This document shows positions 1 through 5,225 of a stretch of 5,417 nt of DNA, one piece after another. A model generated the notes under the pieces. That model worked only from the letters and a program-made list of their open reading frames with translations, did not search any database and had not been told where the DNA came from. The DNA comes from an uncultured bacterium (GTDB lineage Bacteria > Bacillota_I > Bacilli_A > RF39 > UBA660): the NCBI GenBank assembly GCA_949286645.1, contig CASEDN010000141.1, positions 1 to 5,417 of the forward strand, in the 5' to 3' direction. Numbering within the stretch: position 1 is the stretch's first letter; each line of letters starts with the position of its first letter. The translations under genes and the position numbers were made by a program.

Positions 1-4
1 AAGA

Positions 5-1384
5 CTAAGAATCTTTCTTTATTTTGAAATAAAATGTTGTTCCTTTATTTTTCTTAGAAGTAACCCCATACTCATAATTATGTAATAAAAGAATATTTTT
101 AACAATAGATAGACCTAAACCAGTACCATAAACATATCTTTTATGATTTTTCTTACTACGATAATATCTATCAAAGATATGGTCTATCTCTTTCTTATCA
201 ATACCTTTACCACTATCTGTTACCATAACAGTATAGTCTTTATCACTTTCTTCTACTTTAATAATAACTTTCTTATCTTCTCCAGTATAGTTTAAAGCAT
301 TATTAAGTAGATTATATATTATTTGTTCTATCTTCTTTTTATCTGCTTCTATCACTAATTCTTTTATATTATCATGAATAAACTCTATACTATATCCATC
401 TTTAATAACATAAATATTATGCTGTTTTACGATTTTTTCTATTAGTTTAATTAAATCAAAACTACTAATATCAAGTTTATCTAAATCGTTCTCTACTTTA
501 GTTAAAGTAAGTATATCATTAACTAAATTATTAAGACGATTAACTTCTTCAATAATAATAGTTAAATTATTTTTACACTTCTCTTTATCATTAATATTAA
601 TATCTAAAATTAACTCAGCATAAGCTTTAATCATTGTAAGAGGTGTCTTTAAATCATGAGAGACATTAGCCATTAAATCTTTTTGTAATTCTTCAGTCTT
701 AGAAAGTTCATCTTTCATATCATTTAAAGCATTAGTTAAATCTACAAGCTCTTTAATATCACTTGTCGTTTCAAATTTCGTTTTAAGTTTACCTTTAGAG
801 ATTAATTTAGCAGCTTTAGATATTTTTGTTATTGGATCAGATAATCTTTTAGAGATGAAATAGGCAACTACTATACTAAGAAGTAAGACAACAATACTAA
901 CAACAACTAGCTGTTGTTCAATAATATTGATAGTAGATTCAAGTGGTATTAGGGAAGTAGATATAAATATATATAGATTATTACTTAATTTAGTGGCACT
1001 CATTATACTTTTTTCTCTTGTGAAATTATTAACTAAGTTATATGTTTTAGATTCTTTATTACTATTAATAAAATTTCTTTTAATAGTTCTACTTCTTAGT
1101 CTACAATTATTACCATTACTATAGTAAAGACTATCTCCATTACTATTAGTTAGTTCAATACAAACATTTTCTTTATAAGAGACTTTATCTAACTTTTCAT
1201 ATAAAGAAGTATCTCTCTCAGTAACTAAAATATCTTTAGATAGATTTTTAATAGTTCTAGTCTTAGTCCATTCATAGAAAGTATCTATAAATATAACTTG
1301 GAAAAAGAAAAGAAATATTAAAATAAAAAGAGAAAATATTGCAAGATACTTAAATATTTTAGTAGCAAGTTTATTTTTCATCAT
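5..1384 (-). CDS. Membrane sensor histidine kinase (HAMP, HisKA, HATPase_c)
   Basis: This is the sensor of a two-component system. It autophosphorylates a histidine and passes the phosphate to the regulator encoded just upstream. Domains (459 aa from the ATG at 1384): TM1 about 10-33; an extracellular sensor of about 120 residues; TM2 about 157-177; HAMP about 178-230; H-box NVSHDLKTPL with phospho-acceptor H243; N-box about 352-367 (NLLNNALNYT); G1 box DSGKGI about 390-395; F-box IFDRYYR; G2 box GTGLGLSIVK about 420-429. All catalytic boxes look intact. There is no PAS domain between HAMP and HisKA, unlike Bacillus WalK or PhoR, so I give no gene name. The sensor has two cysteines (C75, C94) that could form a disulfide. 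The gene overlaps the regulator's 3' end by 14 bases, implying translational coupling. The start could be ATG 1384, ATG 1381 or TTG 1387; AGGA lies a few bases upstream. The ligand is unknown. Confidence 0.95.
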   Translation of the reverse strand: MMKNKLATKIFKYLAIFSLFILIFLFFFQVIFIDTFYEWTKTRTIKNLSKDILVTERDTSLYEKLDKVSYKENVCIELTNSNGDSLYYSNGNNCRLRSRTIKRNFINSNKESKTYNLVNNFTREKSIMSATKLSNNLYIFISTSLIPLESTINIIEQQLVVVSIVVLLLSIVVAYFISKRLSDPITKISKAAKLISKGKLKTKFETTSDIKELVDLTNALNDMKDELSKTEELQKDLMANVSHDLKTPLTMIKAYAELILDININDKEKCKNNLTIIIEEVNRLNNLVNDILTLTKVENDLDKLDISSFDLIKLIEKIVKQHNIYVIKDGYSIEFIHDNIKELVIEADKKKIEQIIYNLLNNALNYTGEDKKVIIKVEESDKDYTVMVTDSGKGIDKKEIDHIFDRYYRSKKNHKRYVYGTGLGLSIVKNILLLHNYEYGVTSKKNKGTTFYFKIKKDS

Positions 1385-2042
1385 CAAATTTATATCCTAT
1401 ACCTCTAACTGTAACAATCAAATCTCTATATCTACCTAAATTATTTCTAAGCATCTTTATATGAGTATCAACAGTTCTATCATCTCCATAAAAGTCATAA
1501 CCCCATATTTTATTTAAAAGCTGTTCTCTTGAAATAGCCATTCTTTTATTATGAATAAAGTACTTTAATATAAGAAACTCTTTAGGAGTAACATTAATCT
1601 CTTTATCATCAATTTTAACAGTATGCTCTAAGAAATTAACAACTAATTTATCATAAGAATAACTATCAACATCTCCTTTAGTCCTCTTTAATATAGCTTT
1701 TACTCTAGCCATTAACTCACGAGGAGAGAAAGGTTTACATAAATAATCATCTATACCTCTATCAAAACCTTCTAATTTATCAATTTCATCGTCTCTTGCT
1801 GATAATATTATAGTAGGTATTCTTTTTTCTTTAGGAATACTATTAAGTAGAGTAAATCCATCCATAATAGGCATCATGATATCTAATATCATTAAATCAA
1901 ACTTTTCACTATTTAATAGTTCTAAAGCTTTAACTCCAGAGTCTGCTTCCTTAACTTCATAACCTTCTAAAGTAGAGTATTCTTTAATAACCTCTCTAAT
2001 ATTTTCTTCATCATCCACGATTAGAATCTTTACTTTCTGCAA
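1371..2042 (-). CDS. OmpR/PhoB-family response regulator
   Basis: This is a cytoplasmic transcription factor partnered with the downstream kinase. With a TTG start at 2042 it is 223 aa, normal for the OmpR family. The receiver domain (about 1-120) has the acidic pair D10/D11, phospho-acceptor D54 (LMILDIMMP), S81 (IILSARD), Y100 and K103 (DDYLCKPF). The winged-helix domain (about 128-223) has the recognition-helix region DRTVDTHIKMLRNNL and the terminal wing VRGIGYKF. The TTG was chosen because AGAGGTGG (2048-2055) lies 5 bases upstream and the product then begins MQKVKILIVDDEE, the usual receiver N-terminus. A longer reading from an ATG at 2135 would add 31 hydrophobic residues and run through the promoter and the divergent gene. 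The DNA-binding domain resembles the PhoP/WalR/ResD group, but orthology cannot be decided from sequence reading alone. Confidence 0.95.
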   Translation of the reverse strand: MQKVKILIVDDEENIREVIKEYSTLEGYEVKEADSGVKALELLNSEKFDLMILDIMMPIMDGFTLLNSIPKEKRIPTIILSARDDEIDKLEGFDRGIDDYLCKPFSPRELMARVKAILKRTKGDVDSYSYDKLVVNFLEHTVKIDDKEINVTPKEFLILKYFIHNKRMAISREQLLNKIWGYDFYGDDRTVDTHIKMLRNNLGRYRDLIVTVRGIGYKFDDEK

Positions 2043-2047
2043 AACTA

Positions 2048-2055
2048 CCACCTCT
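2048..2055 (-). promoter_or_regulatory. Shine-Dalgarno site fixing the TTG start of the regulator
   Basis: The minus strand reads AGAGGTGG, then TAGTT, then TTG at 2042. A strong site at 5-base spacing is the main reason to prefer the TTG over the in-frame ATG at 2135. No ATG lies between these positions in this frame. Confidence 0.8.
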
Positions 2056-2064
2056 TTGGCATAT

Positions 2065-2073
2065 ATTATAACA
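2065..2073 (-). promoter_or_regulatory. Extended -10 promoter for the regulator-kinase operon
   Basis: The minus strand reads TGTTATAAT, a perfect TATAAT with the TGn extension. Transcription would start near 2058, leaving about 16 untranslated bases that contain the ribosome site. The expected -35 position (about 2088-2093, ATTTCT on the minus strand) is poor. That is tolerable for an extended -10 promoter or may mean an activator is needed. The -35 zone overlaps the start codon of the divergent small gene. Confidence 0.55.
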
Positions 2074-2091
2074 TAAGTAAAAGGTGAAGAA

Positions 2092-2343
2092 ATGAAAAAA
2101 ATTAAAAGTATAGTTAATAATATAAAGTTTAACAATACAGTTTTAGGACTAATAAGTGGAGCCTATACGGTTAATACGTTATATAATGTAAGTATAGTAG
2201 AGAATAATATTTCTCTTAATAATAAAGAAGAATTTTATGCGACAAGTCTAATTTATGGAGTCTTAATGGCAAAGTTTATTTATGCTAATCATAAGGAGAG
2301 TAAAGAGTTAGAGAAGATTGATAAAATAAAAAGAATAGAATAA
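2092..2343 (+). CDS. Small hypothetical membrane protein (83 aa)
   Basis: I do not recognise this family. The gene has a good ribosome site (AGGTG at 2082-2086, 5 bases before ATG 2092), a TAA stop, and a strong intrinsic terminator about 40 bases downstream, which together make it credible. The product has a basic N-terminus (MKKIKSIVNN), two moderately hydrophobic stretches at about 16-36 (TVLGLISGAYTVNTLYNVSI) and 48-65 (FYATSLIYGVLMAKFIYA), and a charged Lys/Glu-rich C-terminal tail of about 18 residues. This fits a two-pass or membrane-associated small protein. It is divergent from the two-component operon across only 49 bases, so it could be a co-regulated accessory such as a small modulator of the kinase; that is inference. 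I could not find a convincing promoter for it. Confidence 0.65.
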   Translation: MKKIKSIVNNIKFNNTVLGLISGAYTVNTLYNVSIVENNISLNNKEEFYATSLIYGVLMAKFIYANHKESKELEKIDKIKRIE

Positions 2344-2379
2344 AAAGAACTATTTTCACATAAATATTTAATAAGATTT

Positions 2380-2430
2380 TCACTTCGCAAAAACAGAAAA
2401 AATTGCTTTTTGCGAAGTGATTTTATTTTT
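2380..2430 (+). terminator. Strong intrinsic terminator between convergent genes
   Basis: A perfect 14-bp inverted repeat (TCACTTCGCAAAAA at 2380-2393, TTTTTGCGAAGTGA at 2407-2420) encloses a 13-base loop. It is followed on the plus strand by TTTTATTTTT (2421-2430). This is a canonical terminator for the 83-aa gene. The T-tract is also the 3' end of the flippase gene, whose stop is at 2423-2425. On the minus strand the stem is followed by AAAATCTTATT, which lacks a T-run, so termination of the flippase transcript here is less certain. Confidence 0.88.
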
Positions 2431-3718
2431 TAAGACTAGTTTTAACTTGATATAAGTTATAGAAAGTTGTAAATATTACATTTAAACTTGTTGAGAAGAT
2501 AAGTCCCCACATTCCAATTTTTAATAAAGAAAAAATAAGTAGGAAGATGGTTCTAATTAAAGTACCTATAATAGTTGCCTTAAGTCCTAACTTAGTTAAT
2601 CCCATGGCATCTAAACAAGCAGATAAAGGAGCTTGGATATACTGTAAAATACAAATAGGGGCAAGAAATCTCATATAAGCGACTCCTTCATGAGTATTAT
2701 AAATTAGACCTAAGAAAAACTCTGGGAATATAGCAAGAAGAAGAGAAGCAGGAACTCCTATTAAAAGAGATATTCCAATCGCTTGTTTTAATTTCTTTTT
2801 AGCATAGTCATAATGCTTATTACTAGTCGCTTTTGATATAACTGGTAGTAAGGCTTGACTTATCGCCATTGTAAAGAAAGATGGTAATAAAAGTAGGGGC
2901 ATAACAAAACCACTGATAACACCATATTCTGTTACAATAAATTTAGAACTATATCCCACATAAGTTAGAGCATTAGTTAGTATTATCGGCTCTAAAAAGT
3001 AGCCAAAAGAACCTACTAATCTACTTGCAGTTGATGGAATACTTATATTCATCGCTTCTTTTGCATACCCTTTAGAAAAAGCAAGATCTTTTTTCTTTAT
3101 AGTTAGATTCTTTGGCAAGAAGAAAAATAATACTAAAATAGATGAGAGTTCACTAATAATATTAGTTAATATTACAAAAGTAACAGCAACTTCTAAACCT
3201 TTATTTATAAAGATAGGGACACCTATGATAATTAAAATAAGTCTTATAATATCTTCTAAAACATTAGAGGTAACATGAGGAAGCATCTGCTGTTTACCAA
3301 AGAAATAACTTCTTAAAATACTAGAAGTACTAGTTAAAGGTAAAACTACACAGATAGCAAGAATAGGAAGTAGGGCACGTTCTTCATGTAAAAAGTTAAA
3401 GGCAAGAGTAGGAGCAATAACAATAACAAAAGAAATTATTATAATATTAATTATTAAAGAAATAGGAAGTAAAGAAAAAAGAAGTCTTTTATTATTCTTA
3501 GAGTCTTCTGCAATTAACTTTGATAAAGCAGTTGGTATACCAAATTGACATAGACCAATTAATAAAGAGAAAGTAGGTAATACTAACATATATAGACCGA
3601 TACCTTCACTACCCATTAGTCTACTCATAACTATCTTTATAATCATTCCTAAAGCTTTAGTTAAGAAGCCTCCAATGATTAGAATGATTGTTGATTTTAT
3701 AAAAGTCTCTTTTCGCAT
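2423..3718 (-). CDS. SpoVB/MurJ-like lipid-linked oligosaccharide flippase
   Basis: This is a polytopic inner-membrane protein of the MOP superfamily (Polysacc_synt/SpoVB group). Family members flip undecaprenyl-linked precursors for peptidoglycan, spore cortex or surface polysaccharide. The 431 residues contain about 12 hydrophobic helices (roughly 8-30, 40-60, 79-105, 115-138, 157-171, 178-201, 226-250, 265-292, 312-340, 350-368, 380-400, 403-423). The N-terminal signature SRLMGSEGIGLYML (32-45) and the segment LRSYFFGKQQMLPH (135-148) are typical of SpoVB-like proteins. It is shorter than the roughly 500-residue, 14-helix Bacillus SpoVB and appears to lack the last helix pair. The start is firm: AGGAGGGG (3725-3732) lies 6 bases before ATG 3718. 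The gene is divergent from the 3909 gene and convergent with the 83-aa gene. A family name does not prove sporulation; a general cell-wall or capsule role is equally possible. The exact substrate cannot be told. Confidence 0.9.
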   Translation of the reverse strand: MRKETFIKSTIILIIGGFLTKALGMIIKIVMSRLMGSEGIGLYMLVLPTFSLLIGLCQFGIPTALSKLIAEDSKNNKRLLFSLLPISLIINIIIISFVIVIAPTLAFNFLHEERALLPILAICVVLPLTSTSSILRSYFFGKQQMLPHVTSNVLEDIIRLILIIIGVPIFINKGLEVAVTFVILTNIISELSSILVLFFFLPKNLTIKKKDLAFSKGYAKEAMNISIPSTASRLVGSFGYFLEPIILTNALTYVGYSSKFIVTEYGVISGFVMPLLLLPSFFTMAISQALLPVISKATSNKHYDYAKKKLKQAIGISLLIGVPASLLLAIFPEFFLGLIYNTHEGVAYMRFLAPICILQYIQAPLSACLDAMGLTKLGLKATIIGTLIRTIFLLIFSLLKIGMWGLIFSTSLNVIFTTFYNLYQVKTSLKK

Positions 3719-3724
3719 ATAGTA

Positions 3725-3732
3725 CCCCTCCT
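3725..3732 (-). promoter_or_regulatory. Consensus Shine-Dalgarno of the flippase gene
   Basis: The minus strand reads AGGAGGGG, 6 bases before ATG 3718. A TATAAT hexamer on the same strand (3734-3739) sits immediately upstream. It would start transcription inside the ribosome site, so it is probably not the working promoter. Confidence 0.8.
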
Positions 3733-3747
3733 AATTATATATATGAC

Positions 3748-3842
3748 TGTAAAACTTAAAAAATATGTAAAAATATGTTCGTAAAAAAATGTAAATACCA
3801 TTTGTAAAATCTGTGTAATTTTTTTGTAAAATTTTATGTAAC
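3748..3842 (+). repeat. Array of seven TGTAA half-sites (WalR/PhoP-type boxes)
   Basis: TGTAA occurs on the plus strand at 3748, 3766, 3790, 3803, 3814, 3825 and 3837, with an eighth degenerate copy (CGTAA) at 3780. The best part is 3803-3842: TGTAAA-N5-TGTAAT-N5-TGTAAA-N6-TGTAAC. Direct repeats of TGTWAH separated by 5 bases are the known binding site of WalR (YycF). Bacillus PhoP uses similar 11-base-spaced repeats, whose complement is TTAACA-like. About one helical turn between copies would put dimers or a filament on one face of the DNA. The array lies between two divergent genes and ends just before the -35 position of the 3909 gene, as expected for an activator. Which regulator binds is inference. 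Confidence 0.6.
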
Positions 3843-3845
3843 TAC

Positions 3846-3874
3846 TTTTTTAAAAATTAAGACTATGCTAAACT
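3846..3874 (+). promoter_or_regulatory. Probable activator-dependent promoter of the bitopic protein gene
   Basis: TGCTAAACT at 3866-3874 is an extended -10 (TGn plus TAAACT). Seventeen bases upstream the -35 position is only TTTTTT (3846-3851). Transcription would start near 3881, giving a leader of about 28 bases that includes AAAGAGGTG (3893-3901), 7 bases before ATG 3909. The poor -35 with a box array ending 4 bases upstream is typical of promoters that need an OmpR-family activator. Confidence 0.5.
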
Positions 3875-3908
3875 GAATCTAACGAGTGTAGTAAAGAGGT
3901 GTAGATTA

Positions 3909-5012
3909 ATGGAAAATATAATAGATTTTTTAGCAACTAAGGAGGTTTTAATAGTTCTAGCAATTATTGGACTTATTTTATTTGTGTATTTCATTCTTTG
4001 GTTCCATGAGTTTATGAAAAAACATGAAAAGAAAAAGAAATTACAAAATAATACTATGGAACTTAATAAATTAGTCGAAGAAGTTGCAAGAACAAAGAAA
4101 GAAGAAGTTACTTCTATTACAAAAGAAGAACCTAAAGAGGAAGAAAAAATAGAGATTCCTGAAGTTAGTAATACTGCTGTAGTTAATCCTGTTGTAGTTC
4201 CAGAGGTTAAAGAGGAAGTATTAGAAGTTGAACCAACTCCAGAAGTTGTTATTGAAAATATTGCCTCTAGTCCTATTGAAGTAGAACCAGTAGTTGTTAG
4301 TGTTAAAGAGAATCCTATTAATATCACTGATAGTATCATGTTAAATGATAAGTTTGAAGAAAAGATAGAGGTAATAGAACCTACTGTTATTACACCGGTA
4401 GAAAGTCCTAGGAATGAAGAAGAAGTTATTAAATATAAAGATGAAGTCTATACCCAAAGTGAGGCGAAAGCTGAACTTGAAAGAATTACAGAAGAGTTAA
4501 AGAAACTTGAAAATGAAGAAAAGAATGAAAATATTGAACTTACTAAGTTTGAAACAGAGCAAGAAGAAAATGCTATTATTAGTTTAGATGAACTAATCGC
4601 TAAAGGTAAAACAATTACTGAAAAGAATGAAATTACACAGTATCAAGATGATGGTAATGAACCTATAAGTATTAAGGAATTAGAAGAAAGATATAGAAAA
4701 GAAAGAGAACAAGTAGAAGTATTAGAAGTAGAAGAAGAACCTGAAGAAGAAAAAACTAAAATTTCTATTGATGATTTCTTAAGTGCTAAAGAGAAAATTA
4801 CACCACTTAAAGAAGCTTACAGCGAAAAGAAGAGTACTTATCATCCAAGTCCTATTATTAGTCCAATATATGGTATTGAAGAAGAACCGGTTAGGAAGAA
4901 TACTACATTAGAACTTGAAAATACTACTAATTTACAAAAATTTGATGAAGAAATTAGAAAAACTAATGAATTCTTGTCTAAGTTAAAAGAATTACAGCAG
5001 AAGCTAGATTAG
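3909..5012 (+). CDS. Bitopic membrane protein with long acidic cytoplasmic tail, unknown family
   Basis: I do not recognise this family. The 367-aa product has a short N-terminus, one transmembrane helix (about 13-31, VLIVLAIIGLILFVYFIL), then a basic stop-transfer stretch (KKHEKKKK, 37-44). This predicts N-outside, C-inside topology like EzrA or ZipA. The tail is rich in Glu, Lys, Val and Pro: a Glu/Val/Pro low-complexity part (about 65-170), a charged helical part (185-220), and three related short motifs, ISLDELIAKGK (224-234), ISIKELEERYR (253-263) and ISIDDFLSAKE (285-295). The motif PSPIISPIYGI follows (313-323), then a C-terminal coiled-coil-like helix (about 342-367). A disordered tail with peptide motifs suggests a scaffold or tether, perhaps for division or wall synthesis; this is inference. 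The start is supported by AAAGAGGTG 7 bases upstream. The gene is divergent from the flippase and shares the TGTAA-rich control region. Confidence 0.85.
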   Translation: MENIIDFLATKEVLIVLAIIGLILFVYFILWFHEFMKKHEKKKKLQNNTMELNKLVEEVARTKKEEVTSITKEEPKEEEKIEIPEVSNTAVVNPVVVPEVKEEVLEVEPTPEVVIENIASSPIEVEPVVVSVKENPINITDSIMLNDKFEEKIEVIEPTVITPVESPRNEEEVIKYKDEVYTQSEAKAELERITEELKKLENEEKNENIELTKFETEQEENAIISLDELIAKGKTITEKNEITQYQDDGNEPISIKELEERYRKEREQVEVLEVEEEPEEEKTKISIDDFLSAKEKITPLKEAYSEKKSTYHPSPIISPIYGIEEEPVRKNTTLELENTTNLQKFDEEIRKTNEFLSKLKELQQKLD

Positions 5013-5021
5013 AAATAAAAC

Positions 5022-5055
5022 AACTAGGTACATAGTCTTCAATAATTACTTAGTT
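5022..5055 (+). other. Hairpin just after the bitopic protein gene
   Basis: AACTAGGTA (5022-5030) pairs with TACTTAGTT (5047-5055) in 9 base pairs including one G-U, with a 16-base loop. It starts 9 bases after the stop codon. The nearest T-run (5063-5067) is 7 bases beyond the stem, so it is a poor intrinsic terminator. It may stabilise the 3' end or be chance in AT-rich DNA. Confidence 0.3.
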
Positions 5056-5085
5056 TGTATAATTTTTGGATTTCTTTTTATAATT

Positions 5086-5112
5086 AAGAATATATATATA
5101 TATTCTTTTTTT
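5086..5112 (+). terminator. AT-only palindrome followed by T-run, probable terminator
   Basis: A perfect 22-base palindrome (5086-5107, AAGAATATATA and its complement) runs into seven T residues (5106-5112). The shape is that of an intrinsic terminator for the 3909 gene, about 75 bases past its stop. The stem has a single G-C pair, so it would be weak as RNA. The palindrome could also be a simple (TA)n slippage tract. Confidence 0.45.
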
Positions 5113-5124
5113 ATGTGTATAAGG

Positions 5125-5153
5125 TTGATATAAATAGTTTTATATGCTAATAT
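5125..5153 (+). promoter_or_regulatory. Strong sigma-A-type promoter for the surface protein gene
   Basis: TTGATA (5125-5130), a 17-base spacer and TAATAT (5148-5153) match the -35 and -10 consensus at five of six and four of six positions. TGC directly before the -10 (5145-5147) is a TGn extension. Transcription would start near 5160, giving a leader of about 65 bases. The 8-base string TATGCTAA also occurs at the promoter of the 3909 gene (3864-3871). Confidence 0.65.
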
Positions 5154-5190
5154 TTTAATAGATAAGATAGAAAAAGTATGATTGTTATTA

Positions 5191-5207
5191 ATTAGGTTAT
5201 ATTAGGT
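5191..5207 (+). repeat. Short direct repeat in the leader of the surface protein gene
   Basis: ATTAGGT occurs at 5191-5197 and again at 5201-5207, a period of 10 bases, ending 3 bases before the ribosome site AAGGAG (5211-5216). It could be a regulator site or a chance duplication. Confidence 0.3.
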
Positions 5208-5225
5208 AGTAAGGAGCGACTTTAT

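Noticed and set aside
927..1124. Plus-strand open frame of 65 codons inside the kinase gene
   Set aside because: It is antisense to a well-supported kinase. Its Leu/Ile-rich translation is what antisense reading of AT-rich coding DNA gives, and no ribosome site is evident.
2043..2135. 31-residue hydrophobic N-terminal extension of the response regulator
   Set aside because: A membrane segment on an OmpR-type regulator would be odd. The stretch covers the extended -10 promoter and the start of the divergent gene, and the TTG at 2042 has a strong ribosome site.
3734..3739. TATAAT on the minus strand as the flippase promoter
   Set aside because: Transcription would start inside the Shine-Dalgarno sequence, so it cannot give a normally translated transcript.
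3748..3842. TGTAA array as a replication origin or CRISPR array
   Set aside because: The copies are 5-6 bases with short spacers, far too short for CRISPR repeats. They do not match the DnaA box TTATNCACA.
3863..4339. Minus-strand open frame of 158 codons opposite the bitopic protein gene
   Set aside because: It is a Ser/Thr/Leu-rich mirror of the Glu/Lys/Val-rich tail, it would run through the promoter of the 3909 gene, and it has no supporting ribosome site or context.
5058..5063. TATAAT on the plus strand after the bitopic protein gene
   Set aside because: There is no recognisable -35 at 16-18 bases upstream, and the AT-rich palindrome with T-run follows shortly; it is likely chance.
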